A stretch of DNA of 64,000 nt, from contig CAVXLN010000008.1 of the NCBI GenBank assembly GCA_963762435.1, positions 124,001-188,000 of the forward strand, in the 5' to 3' direction. Under the pieces are notes generated by a model. It saw only the letters and a list, made by a program, of their open reading frames with translations. It was not told the origin of the DNA and did no database searches. The stretch comes from JAXDMU01 sp963762435 (GTDB taxonomy: Bacteria; Pseudomonadota; Alphaproteobacteria; ATCC43930; CGMCC-115725). Within the stretch, counting starts at the first letter, position 1; every line of letters starts with the position of its first letter. Both the position numbers and the translations under genes were made by a program. Positions 43,754 through 51,089 of this stretch are shown one piece after another.

Positions 43754-44734
43754 TCAGCGGAAGCCCACCACGGGGTGCGGCAGATAGGGTGCCTCGAGCG
43801 CGGCGATCTCCTCAGCCGTGAGCTTGAGCGAGAGCGAGGCCACCGCATCTTCGAGATGGTTGGGCTTGGACGCGCCGACGATCGGTGCGGTGATGCCGGG
43901 CTTCTGGGCCACCCAGGCCAGCGCCACCTGGGCGCGGGGCACGCCGCGCTTCTCGGCGATGGACGCCACGGCGTCGACGATCTTGCGGTCGGCATCGACC
44001 ATGGCGGTGTAGAGCGTCTTGCCGAAATTATCGGTCTCCTGCCGCTCGCTCGTCTCGTCCCAGGCGCGGGTCAGGCGGCCGCGGGCGAGCGGGCTCCAGG
44101 GAATGATGCCGATGCCCTCGGCCTGGCACAGCGGCAGCATCTCGCGCTCTTCCTCGCGATTCAGCAGATTGACGTGGTTCTGCATGCTGACGAATTGCGT
44201 CCAGCCATGGTGCCGCTGGAGATAGATCGCCTTGGCGAATTGCCAGGCGAACATCGAGGAGGCGCCGATATAGCGGGCCTTGCCAGCCTTCACCACGTCA
44301 TGGAGCGCCTCGAGCGTCTCCTCGACCGGCACGGTCGGGTCCCAGCGATGGATCTGGTAGAGATCGACATGATCCATGCCGAGCCGCCTGAGGCTGTTGT
44401 CGATCTCGGTCATGATCGAATACCGCGACAGGCCGCCGCCATTCGGGCCCTTGCGCATGCGGCCATGCACCTTGGTCGCTATCACCACCTCGTCGCGACG
44501 GGCGAAATCCTTGACCGCGCGGCCGATGATCTCTTCCGACGTGCCGTCGGAATAGACGTTGGCGGTGTCGAGGAAATTGATGCCGAGCTCGAGCGCCTGG
44601 CGGATGAGCGGCCGGCTCTTTTCCTCTTCCATGGTCCAGCTGTGACTGCCGCGATCGGGGATGCCATAGGTCATGCAGCCGAGGCAGATGCGCGAGACCT
44701 CGAGACCGGTATTGCCGAGCTTCACATAGTCCAT
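43754..44734 (-). CDS. Aldo/keto reductase (YajO/PhnJ-like group)
   Basis: This 326-residue NADPH-dependent TIM barrel has the AKR tetrad: Asp in FLDTANVYSDG with Tyr eight residues on, Lys in VVIATKVHGR, and His in LYQIHRWDP. It starts MDYVKLGNTGLEVSRICLG, typical of the ring-substrate or YajO-like group. Its substrate is unknown. It is the last gene of a minus-strand run tetR - AKR - hypothetical - AKR. Confidence 0.9.
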   Translation of the reverse strand: MDYVKLGNTGLEVSRICLGCMTYGIPDRGSHSWTMEEEKSRPLIRQALELGINFLDTANVYSDGTSEEIIGRAVKDFARRDEVVIATKVHGRMRKGPNGGGLSRYSIMTEIDNSLRRLGMDHVDLYQIHRWDPTVPVEETLEALHDVVKAGKARYIGASSMFAWQFAKAIYLQRHHGWTQFVSMQNHVNLLNREEEREMLPLCQAEGIGIIPWSPLARGRLTRAWDETSERQETDNFGKTLYTAMVDADRKIVDAVASIAEKRGVPRAQVALAWVAQKPGITAPIVGASKPNHLEDAVASLSLKLTAEEIAALEAPYLPHPVVGFR

Positions 44735-44772
44735 TGGAACCTCCGTGAGGGGCTGTCGATCAGTCGAGCCGG

Positions 44773-45123
44773 TTAGATGATGATGTCGAATCGGACTGTG
44801 TCGAGGTCGATTCCGATTGTGCTTTCCTCGACCGTGGCGCCCTCAATAAAGCTCGCATAGCCATCCTTCAGGAACAGCATGAGGAGGAGCGGGTTTGCCA
44901 ACCCCTCGATTGCGACCGAAGGCAGCCACAGCTCAAACGGCAGTCTGGCTATCGGCGGGGTAGCACGATCGACCGAAAAGTAGGTGAAGAAGCCCGCGCC
45001 CGTATTCTTGCGCTCCACGACCAAACCCGTGGCGAGCTGTGCGGCGATGATCGCGCCGTCCCCACCATCCAGTCGGCACAGCGTTTCAAGGGCGGCGCGT
45101 TCGAGCGGTGTGAACCCGATCAT
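44773..45123 (-). CDS. Hypothetical protein between two aldo/keto reductases
   Basis: This 116-residue protein starts MIGFTPLERAALETLCRLDG and has a beta-rich centre (GLVVERKNTGAGFFTYFSVD) and end (ASFIEGATVEESTIGIDLD). The ATG lies one base after the upstream AKR stop, so the two are co-transcribed. I do not recognise the family. Base composition around 44,800-45,000 is slightly less GC-rich than its neighbours. Confidence 0.65.
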   Translation of the reverse strand: MIGFTPLERAALETLCRLDGGDGAIIAAQLATGLVVERKNTGAGFFTYFSVDRATPPIARLPFELWLPSVAIEGLANPLLLMLFLKDGYASFIEGATVEESTIGIDLDTVRFDIII

Positions 45124-45124
45124 T

Positions 45125-45943
45125 TTAATCCCATTTCGGCCCGAAGCCGGGATTGACGAAACGCTGATCCTTGGGGAGTGCGGCGATCGCGGCGCGATCG
45201 GCATCGTCGAGCATGAGCTTCAAAGCGTCGAGATTGCTCTGCTGTCGCTCGGCCCCGCGCGCCTTCGGGATGGCGGCGACGCCGTCCTGGTCGAGCAGCC
45301 ATTTGAGTGCCACCTGGGCCGGTGTGGCGCCATGCTTCGCCGCGATCTCGGCCAGCGCCGGGTGGTCGCCGAGGCGGCCCTGGGCGAGCGGGCAATAGGC
45401 GGTGATCGGGATGCCGTGCCGGGCGGCGTAGGTTTTGAGCGCCGATTGGTCGAGCAGCAGATGATATTCGACCTGGTCGCAGGCGATGGGGGCGCCCACC
45501 TCCTCGACTGCCTGGCGCAGTAGGGCCACCGGGAAATTGCACACGCCGATGGCGCGGGTGCCGCCTTCTTCCTTGATCCGCATCAGCGTCTCGAGGGCGG
45601 CCGGCAGATCCATGGCGGGCGACGGCCAATGGATCAGATAGAGATCGACCTGATCGAGGCGGAGCTTGTCGAGGCTGGTGGCGAAGCTGCTTCGGATCGC
45701 GTCGGGCGCCAGATTGGAATGCCAGACCTTGGTGGTGACATGCAGCTCGGCTCGGAGGACGCCCGATGCGGCGATGGCGGCGCCGACCGCCTCCTCATTC
45801 CCATACATCTCGGCCGTGTCGATGTGTCGGTATCCCAGCGCCAGCGCGCTTTCGACCGCGGCGCGGCACTCCTCGCCCTGCATGCGGAAGGTGCCGAGAC
45901 CGAGCTTCGGCAGGCGGATCCCCTGGGTCGCGAGCGCCTCCAT
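45125..45943 (-). CDS. Aldo/keto reductase (2,5-diketo-D-gluconate reductase-like)
   Basis: This 272-residue enzyme has ALGYRHIDTAEMYGNEEAVG (Asp and Tyr), VTTKVWHSNL (Lys), LYLIHWPSP (His) and IPKARGAERQQSNLDAL (cofactor 2'-phosphate loop), as in DkgB-type reductases of methylglyoxal and keto sugars. GAGGAAGGC precedes the ATG at 45943; a GTG at 45979 lies right at an operator-like palindrome and is less likely. Confidence 0.9.
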   Translation of the reverse strand: MEALATQGIRLPKLGLGTFRMQGEECRAAVESALALGYRHIDTAEMYGNEEAVGAAIAASGVLRAELHVTTKVWHSNLAPDAIRSSFATSLDKLRLDQVDLYLIHWPSPAMDLPAALETLMRIKEEGGTRAIGVCNFPVALLRQAVEEVGAPIACDQVEYHLLLDQSALKTYAARHGIPITAYCPLAQGRLGDHPALAEIAAKHGATPAQVALKWLLDQDGVAAIPKARGAERQQSNLDALKLMLDDADRAAIAALPKDQRFVNPGFGPKWD

Positions 45944-45979
45944 GCCTTCCTCGGTCTTTTGTTTGGCCGTGCGATTCAC

Positions 45980-46003
45980 GGTTCAGACAGTTCCGTCTGA
46001 ACC
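45980..46003. promoter_or_regulatory. Operator-like palindrome before the aldo/keto reductase
   Basis: A 9-bp inverted repeat, GGTTCAGAC (45980-45988) and GTCTGAACC (45995-46003), with a 6-base spacer lies 37 bases upstream of the reductase start. The adjacent TetR-family gene (46076-46663) is the obvious candidate to bind it. Confidence 0.7.
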
Positions 46004-46075
46004 GACCGCACTCTGATCGGTATCTCCCTGATCTAACGCATATGAGCGCCGAGGGCAGCCGGCCGCGAAGTCGCA

Positions 46076-46663
46076 TCAGGGCTGCGGGGATTGCTCGCCG
46101 GTCAGTTGTGCCCTGACACTCTCGAGGATCTCGGCCGACAGCGCCTCGTCGGAGACGGCCCGGGCCAGCGCCACGGCGCCGATCAGCGCGCTCATGGCGA
46201 GGATGGCGCGGGCGCGGCTTGCCTCGGAGCCGGCCGATTCGAGCCGAGTTTCGAGAATACCGATATCGTGGCGGACTGCCTCCGTTGCGAGATCGCGCGT
46301 CCTGGCGTCGCTGCGGGCGAGCTCGGGTGCCAGCGCGCTCAAGGCGCAGCCGGCGCCGGGATTGTCGCGATGGGCGGCACTCAAATATGCGGCGACCAGA
46401 TCGGCGAAGCCCGACGGCTTGCCTTCGGCACTGCGACGGTCGAGCTGCGTCTGCCAATTATCGAAGGCCACGCGCATCGCCTCGGCGACCAGCTCGTCGC
46501 GCGAGCCGAAATGCTTGTAAAAGCCGCCGACGGTGAGGCCCGCTTCCTTCATTAGATCGGCTACGCCGATGCCGTCGAGACCTCGCTCGCGAAAGCGCTT
46601 CGCCGCGATCCGCACGATCCGCTCATGCGTGGCGGCCTTGTCGGCCTGCGAATGACCCATCAT
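46076..46663 (-). CDS. TetR-family transcriptional regulator
   Basis: This 195-residue regulator has a TetR helix-turn-helix (IVRIAAKRFRERGLDGIGVADLMKEAGLT in pieces: AAKRFRERGLDGIGV, MKEAGLTVGGFYKHFGSRDE). The C-terminal half matches the group with GCALSALAPELARSD. It is divergent from an SDR gene and directly upstream of the AKR operon, so both could be its targets. ATG codons at 46663 and 46660 are both usable; AGGAGGACATG-type sequence precedes them. Confidence 0.9.
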   Translation of the reverse strand: MMGHSQADKAATHERIVRIAAKRFRERGLDGIGVADLMKEAGLTVGGFYKHFGSRDELVAEAMRVAFDNWQTQLDRRSAEGKPSGFADLVAAYLSAAHRDNPGAGCALSALAPELARSDARTRDLATEAVRHDIGILETRLESAGSEASRARAILAMSALIGAVALARAVSDEALSAEILESVRAQLTGEQSPQP

Positions 46664-46694
46664 GTCCTCCTCAGCTCACTTGACATTCTGGATG

Positions 46695-46729
46695 TTGATC
46701 ATAATCTTGTGTGGAGCTTGATCATAATC
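46695..46729. promoter_or_regulatory. Direct repeat TTGATCATAATC in the tetR/SDR divergent promoter
   Basis: The 12-mer TTGATCATAATC occurs at 46695-46706 and 46718-46729, 23 bases apart. Each contains the palindrome TGATCA. It is the AT-richest part of the region and lies between divergent genes, so it is a good candidate regulator site or promoter pair. Confidence 0.65.
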
Positions 46730-46778
46730 CAGATCCGGCAGCACACGCCAGGCCCAACAGGAAGCAAGGGAGACCATC

Positions 46779-47543
46779 ATGAGGCTCGCCAACAAGGTTG
46801 CGCTCATCACCGGCGGCAATAGCGGCATCGGGCTCGCCACCGCCAAGCGGTTCATCGAAGAAGGCGCCAAGGTCGCGATCACCGGGCGCAACGAGAAGAC
46901 GCTGAAGGAAGCGGCGGAGGCACTGGGCCCGAACGCGCTCGCGGTCCAGCTCGACGTGACCGATGTGGCCGCGACCGAGCAGGCCGTGGCCGAGATCGCG
47001 CAGAAGCTCGGCAAGCTCGACATCGTCTTCGCCAATGCCGGCATCGCCGGGCGCACGCCGCTCGGCAGCACCACACTGGCCCAGTTCGAGGAGGTCGTGC
47101 GGACCAACCTCACTGCCGTGTTCTTCACGGTGCAGGCGGCTTATCCGCATCTCAAGGACGGCGCGTCCATCATCCTCAACGGCTCGGTTCATGCCGTGCT
47201 GGGCCTGCCGGCTTCGGCGGCCTATGCCGCGACCAAGGCCGGCATCCGCGCCATGACGCGCAATCTCGCGACCGATGTCGCGGCGCGCGGCATTCGTGTC
47301 AATCAGGTAACGCCAGGTGCCACCAAGACGCCGATCTGGGGCTCGGACGCAGTCGCTGTTGCCGCCGCCGAGGCACGCTATGTCAAGGCGATCCCTCTCG
47401 GACGGCTTAGCGAGGCCGAGGATATCGCGAATGCGGCGCTGTTCCTGGCTTCCGACGAGTCGCGCAACGTGACGGCGACCGAGATCGTGGTCGATGGCGG
47501 CTCGACCGGCGCCCCCTCCGGCGCCCCGATCTATCGGGGCTGA
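46779..47543 (+). CDS. Short-chain dehydrogenase/reductase (classical)
   Basis: This 254-residue enzyme has VALITGGNSGIGLATAKRFI, FANAGIAG, catalytic Ser in IILNGSVHAVLG, AYAATKAGIRAMTR (Tyr and Lys) and TPGATKTPIWG. ITGRNEKTLKE after strand two suggests NADP(H). It is divergent from tetR, which probably controls it. A 9-bp hairpin follows its stop by ten bases. Confidence 0.92.
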   Translation: MRLANKVALITGGNSGIGLATAKRFIEEGAKVAITGRNEKTLKEAAEALGPNALAVQLDVTDVAATEQAVAEIAQKLGKLDIVFANAGIAGRTPLGSTTLAQFEEVVRTNLTAVFFTVQAAYPHLKDGASIILNGSVHAVLGLPASAAYAATKAGIRAMTRNLATDVAARGIRVNQVTPGATKTPIWGSDAVAVAAAEARYVKAIPLGRLSEAEDIANAALFLASDESRNVTATEIVVDGGSTGAPSGAPIYRG

Positions 47544-47552
47544 TGCTTCAGT

Positions 47553-47583
47553 AACAGCCGGTCGGAGCCCCCGCCCGGCTGTT
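47553..47583 (+). terminator. Hairpin after the SDR gene
   Basis: A 9-bp stem (AACAGCCGG 47553-47561 with CCGGCTGTT 47575-47583) around a C-rich loop. No T-run follows, so it may act as a weak terminator. Confidence 0.55.
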
Positions 47584-47681
47584 GCGCGGCATTTACACAA
47601 AAACATTATTTCTTACGGCGGATACATCATCGCGATACTTGCGGCTGGTACGGTCGCTCTCAATCAAACAGGGAGCACACC

Positions 47682-47879
47682 ATGCAGACCCAAGCTGCCC
47701 GCCCGCTGAATTTACACCACACCGGTCATCGCGTGCTTGCCGTCTATGGCGATTCCGACATGACCGTGTTCGCGCTGCCGCCCAATGCCACCATGGCCGA
47801 TCTGGCCGAGACCCTGGAGCGCCGGGCGCCATCCCGCGATCAGCTGCCGCTTCATATCGAAGTCAATCTGGCGCACTGA
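47682..47879 (+). CDS. Small hypothetical protein
   Basis: This 65-residue protein contains GHRVLAVYGDSDMTVFALPPN and TMADLAETLERRAP, which reads like a small alpha/beta domain. GGGAGCACACC precedes the ATG. The AT-rich 47,584-47,681 probably holds its promoter. I cannot name a family. Confidence 0.6.
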   Translation: MQTQAARPLNLHHTGHRVLAVYGDSDMTVFALPPNATMADLAETLERRAPSRDQLPLHIEVNLAH

Positions 47880-47880
47880 G

Positions 47881-48105
47881 ATGGACCGCCTCGAAGAAAC
47901 CGTGAGCGCCACGGAGCCGATGGGCCTGCTCGCCGCGATGACCGAGCCGGCGCCGACCGGGCCGGTCTTTCAGATCGGGCCCGCCATGGATGGGGCGAAC
48001 CGCGTGCTGGCCTGCTATGGCCGGCGTTCCGCCGGGATCGCCCGCGCGGCTGGCAGCCGCAGCTCCAGCCGCGCTCGTCTGGGTCGCTCCGGCCGCCGGC
48101 GCTGA
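47881..48105 (+). CDS. Small hypothetical protein, possibly damaged
   Basis: The ATG lies one base after the previous stop, so the two are coupled. The 74 residues include GANRVLACYG, echoing GHRVLAVYG of the upstream protein, but the rest turns into an Arg/Ser-rich tail (GSRSSSRARLGRSGRRR) that looks like an out-of-frame reading. A shift near 48,020 is possible. Whether it is functional is unclear. Confidence 0.4.
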   Translation: MDRLEETVSATEPMGLLAAMTEPAPTGPVFQIGPAMDGANRVLACYGRRSAGIARAAGSRSSSRARLGRSGRRR

Positions 48106-48192
48106 AACTCCGACGGAATTTTCCTTCAAATCAGCCGCATCGTTGGTAGCTTGGCTCGGTCGTGACAGGTCGACCTAGCCGGGTTAGCGACG

Positions 48193-48825
48193 ATGGCCGA
48201 ACACCCTAAGCTCGCGCGGTTGCTGCTTCTCGCCGATCTCGGCGGAACGTTCCTCTTTGCGATCGAAGGGGCGATGGCGGCGGCGCAAGGCGGGCTCGAT
48301 GTGCTGGGCCTGGCCGTGCTGGCCTTCGCCACGGCGCTCGGCGGCGGCATCGTCCGGGATGTGCTGATCGGTGCGGCACCACCGGCCGCCATTCGCGATT
48401 GGCGCTATCCGGCGACCGCCTTCGCAGGGGCGGCTTGCGTCTTCTTCCGTCATGGCGAGATCGAGCAGTTTCCGCAGGACGCCCTCACAGCACTCGACGC
48501 CGCGGGGCTCAGCCTGTTCGCGGTCGCGGGTGCCGGCAAGGCGCTCGCCTTCCGGATAAACCCGTTGATCGCGGTGCTGATGGGAACGATCACCGGTGTC
48601 GGCGGCGGCACGGTGCGCGATGTCCTGCTGGCGCAGATCCCGACCGTGCTGCGCGCCGATATCTACGCCACCGCGGCGGCGGCCGGCGCCCTGGTGGTGG
48701 TGATTGGTGCGGCCCTCCGGCTCAATCCGACGGTGGCGGCCATTCTCGGCGGGCTCGTCTGCTTCGCGCTGCGCATGACCGCCTTCACGCTGCATTGGAA
48801 CCTGCCCAAGCTGATGACGCCCTAG
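48193..48825 (+). CDS. TRIC-type cation channel (UPF0126/YicG family)
   Basis: This 210-residue membrane protein has two repeats of three helices plus a seventh, each repeat with a glycine-rich signature: ALGGGIVRDVLIGAAPP and GVGGGTVRDVLLAQIP. Prokaryotic TRIC proteins form trimeric monovalent-cation channels. Its TAG stop at 48823-48825 is the first part of repeat element D. Confidence 0.9.
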   Translation: MAEHPKLARLLLLADLGGTFLFAIEGAMAAAQGGLDVLGLAVLAFATALGGGIVRDVLIGAAPPAAIRDWRYPATAFAGAACVFFRHGEIEQFPQDALTALDAAGLSLFAVAGAGKALAFRINPLIAVLMGTITGVGGGTVRDVLLAQIPTVLRADIYATAAAAGALVVVIGAALRLNPTVAAILGGLVCFALRMTAFTLHWNLPKLMTP

Positions 48826-48938
48826 ATCAAGATCCGGCTGGGTTGGATCAACCCAGCCGGTGAATCTTGATCTGATTCAAATGGGTAGAGACCGATTCAC
48901 CGCTTAGGTCGGATCGACCTAAGCGGATCGGGCCCTAA
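48822..48938. repeat. Composite double-hairpin intergenic element, copy D
   Basis: It starts with CTAG at 48822. Unit 1 pairs 48834-48844 (CCGGCTGGGTT) with 48850-48860, inside arms GATCAAGAT / ATCTTGATC. Unit 2 pairs 48900-48911 (CCGCTTAGGTCG) with 48915-48926, followed by ATCGGGCCCTAA. The central ATTCAAATGGGTAGAG joins them. Unit 1 shares its stem sequence with copy C; unit 2 does not match any other stem. The TAG is the stop codon of the TRIC gene. Confidence 0.85.
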
Positions 48939-48952
48939 CGGCGCATGCCGGC

Positions 48953-48980
48953 TTGACATGCAAGAAAATACTTGCATATT
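48953..48980 (+). promoter_or_regulatory. ArsR promoter with overlapping operator
   Basis: TTGACA (48953-48958) is a good -35 box and CATATT (48975-48980) a possible -10 with a 16-base spacer. Between them is the perfect palindrome ATGCAAG-AAAATA-CTTGCAT (48958-48977), a typical site for an autoregulating ArsR protein. Confidence 0.7.
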
Positions 48981-48986
48981 GATACC

Positions 48987-49310
48987 ATGAATGACGACGC
49001 CGTGTTCCGCGCCTTGGCGGATCGAAGCCGCCGAGCACTGCTGGACGGGCTTCATGCCAAGCCCGGCCAGACATTGGGCGAACTCTGCCAGGGACACGAG
49101 ATGACGCGCCAAGCCGTATCGCAGCATCTCGCCATCCTGGAAGAAGCGAACCTGATCGCGACCCAGCGGCGCGGTCGAGAGAAACTGCATTTCATCAATC
49201 CAGTGCCGATCAACGAGATCGCGCGGCGCTGGATCGAGAAGTTCGAGCGGCCGCGTCTGGACGCGCTCGCCGATCTCAAGGACAGGCTCGAAGGAGAGGA
49301 TCATGACTGA
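48987..49310 (+). CDS. ArsR-family transcriptional regulator
   Basis: This 107-residue winged-helix protein starts MNDDAVFRALADRSRRALLD and has the recognition helix in HEMTRQAVSQHLAILEEANL. It lacks the metal-binding CxC of ArsR and belongs to the metal-independent group that pairs with SRPBCC (AHSA1) proteins. It overlaps the next gene by eight bases. Confidence 0.92.
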   Translation: MNDDAVFRALADRSRRALLDGLHAKPGQTLGELCQGHEMTRQAVSQHLAILEEANLIATQRRGREKLHFINPVPINEIARRWIEKFERPRLDALADLKDRLEGEDHD

Positions 49311-49749
49311 GTCCGCCACCCGGTTCATCTATGTGACCTATATCCGCACCACGCCCGAGAAATTGTGGGCGGCGCTGACCAACCCTGAATTCACTCGGCA
49401 ATATTGGTTCGGCATGCATCACGAGACCGATTGGAAGACGGGCTCGCAATGGAAGCTCGTCTTCCCCGACGGCAGGGTGGCCGATACCGGCAAGGTGGTC
49501 GAAGCGGATCCGCCGAGGCGGCTCGTGCTCAGCTGGCGCAATGAGTTCAGGCCGGAGCTCAAGGAAGAGGGCTATGCCCGCTGCGTGATCGAGCTGGAGC
49601 CGTTCGAAGGGGCGGTCAAGCTCAGCATCACCCATTCGATCGAGCGGAAGGAGTCGAAGTTCATCGGCGCCGTCTCGAATGGCTGGCCGCGCATCCTGGC
49701 CAATCTCAAATCGCTGTTGGAGACCGGCGAGCCGGCGTTCAAAAGCTAG
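49303..49749 (+). CDS. SRPBCC/AHSA1-domain protein
   Basis: This 148-residue START-like protein (FIYVTYIRTTPEKLWAALTN, then YWFGMHHETDWKTGSQW and VLSWRNEF) has the hydrophobic-pocket fold of Bet v 1/AHA1 proteins. The ArsR-SRPBCC pair is widespread; the ligand is usually unknown. Its stop overlaps that of the convergent AraC gene within the palindrome AGCTAGCT. Confidence 0.9.
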   Translation: MTESATRFIYVTYIRTTPEKLWAALTNPEFTRQYWFGMHHETDWKTGSQWKLVFPDGRVADTGKVVEADPPRRLVLSWRNEFRPELKEEGYARCVIELEPFEGAVKLSITHSIERKESKFIGAVSNGWPRILANLKSLLETGEPAFKS

Positions 49750-50495
49750 CTGGTCCGGTAACGCCCCGGCGTCACGCCGAATTGCCGCTTGAAGGCAGTG
49801 ATGAAGGCGCTGGGGCTGTCATAGCCGCTATCGAGGGCGGCGCGGGTGACGCTGGCGCCGCCGCCCAGGGCGGCCACGGCCTGAAGCAGCCGCGCCTTCT
49901 GGCGCCAGGCGTCGAGCGTCAGGCCGGTCTCGGCGGGAAAACGGCGCTGCAGCGTGCGCAGGCTGGCGCCGGCGGCTCGGGCAAGTGAGGCCAGGCTCTC
50001 GGCACCGGCCGGATCGCGCTGCAGCGCGTCGGCGATCGCCAGGGCCGATTGTGTCCGGGGCAGCGGCAGGCTGAGATCTTGCGGCCTGGCCATGACCAGG
50101 AGATCGATCAGCAGGGCGGCGAGCCGCTCCTGGGCGGCGATGCCGGGCCCGAGCATGCCGATCGAGAGGATATGCAGAATGAGCTCGCGCAGCAGCGGCG
50201 CCACTTCGAGCACGGCTTCGGTGCTGGGCAGCGGTGCGGCCGTTACGGGATCGATATAAAGTGTGCGGAGCGCCGCCTCCCCCGCCATCAGGATCTCGTG
50301 CGGACGGTCGGGCGGCAGCCACACGGCGCGGGTCGGCGGGGCGAGCCAGACGGCACAAGGTGTTACGATCCGCAGCGTGCCGCGGATCGCATAGACGAGC
50401 TGGCCCCAGGGATGCTGATGACGCGGAATGCGCCCGCCGGCCCGATAGGTCTCGGCCAGCGAGCGCACCCAGAAGCCGTCGCCGGAAGCACTCAC
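49746..50495 (-). CDS. AraC-family transcriptional regulator with cupin domain
   Basis: This 249-residue regulator has an N-terminal cupin-like sensor (RIPRHQHPWGQLVYAIRGTL) and a C-terminal AraC domain: LASLARAAGASLRTLQRRF and TRAALDSGYDSPSAFITAFKRQFGVTPGRYR. The GTG start overlaps the VOC gene stop (GTGA), so the regulator is coupled to the gene before it. Confidence 0.92.
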   Translation of the reverse strand: MSASGDGFWVRSLAETYRAGGRIPRHQHPWGQLVYAIRGTLRIVTPCAVWLAPPTRAVWLPPDRPHEILMAGEAALRTLYIDPVTAAPLPSTEAVLEVAPLLRELILHILSIGMLGPGIAAQERLAALLIDLLVMARPQDLSLPLPRTQSALAIADALQRDPAGAESLASLARAAGASLRTLQRRFPAETGLTLDAWRQKARLLQAVAALGGGASVTRAALDSGYDSPSAFITAFKRQFGVTPGRYRTS

Positions 50496-50869
50496 GCGAA
50501 GAAGCCGGGCTCATACTGCATGGCGCCGATCAGATTGCCTTCGGGGTCCTCGAAATAGATGAGCTCGCCGACCGTCTCGATGCGGACGGGCCCCAGCACG
50601 ATCTTGCCGCCGCCGGCCTCGACCGCGGCGATGGTGGCTTTGAGATCGTCCACCCCCATGCTGGCCTCGACGCCGGCCATGCGGATGCCGGGCTTGATGT
50701 CGCGCCGGGCCTGGAGCGCGCCGAGCACGCCCGAGCCGGCATTCTTCACCTGGTAGAAATCGGGCGGGCCCCAAGGCGTGAAACTCCAGCCGAAGACGCT
50801 TTCATAGAACGCCTTGGCGCGCTGGACATTGTCGGCATTGATGGCGAAATGGCGGAAAATGGCGGGCAT
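50492..50869 (-). CDS. VOC/glyoxalase-family protein
   Basis: This 125-residue single-module protein has FRHFAINADNVQRAKAFYES (first metal-side strand), FGWSFTPWGPPDFYQV, and ELIYFEDPEGNLIGAMQY, as in glyoxalase/bleomycin-resistance-like proteins. The metal site has His/Glu candidates at both ends. AAGGAGTGTCGCC precedes the ATG. Substrate unknown. A TCGCGA-N9-TCGCGA repeat lies about 65-85 bases upstream and might be its control site. Confidence 0.85.
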   Translation of the reverse strand: MPAIFRHFAINADNVQRAKAFYESVFGWSFTPWGPPDFYQVKNAGSGVLGALQARRDIKPGIRMAGVEASMGVDDLKATIAAVEAGGGKIVLGPVRIETVGELIYFEDPEGNLIGAMQYEPGFFA

Positions 50870-50969
50870 GGCGACACTCCTTGGCTCAGGAATGCCGAAG
50901 CCTCGCACCGGGATGCGGGCGGCGTCTAGGCGAGATCGCGACAATTTATATCGCGACTGCGCCAAGCGC

Positions 50970-51089
50970 TTAATCGAGGAAGCTGTAGCCGGCTCCCTCG
51001 ATGAGCGGTTTGAGCAACAGGCGGTTCTCGGGCTCGTCATCGGCGGCAAGAATGATCTTGCTGCGCCGGTCGCTGCTGTTTCCGATCAT
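50970..51089 (-). pseudogene. Truncated response-regulator receiver domain
   Basis: A 39-codon frame starts at ATG 51089, overlapping the hybrid-kinase stop (ATGA), and reads KIILAADDEPENRLLLKPL then IEGAGYSFLD before TAA. This is the first strand and helix of a REC domain (ADDEPENR is the acidic pocket). The phosphoacceptor strand and everything after it are missing. It looks like the stump of the kinase's own response regulator, still in operon position. Confidence 0.7.
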
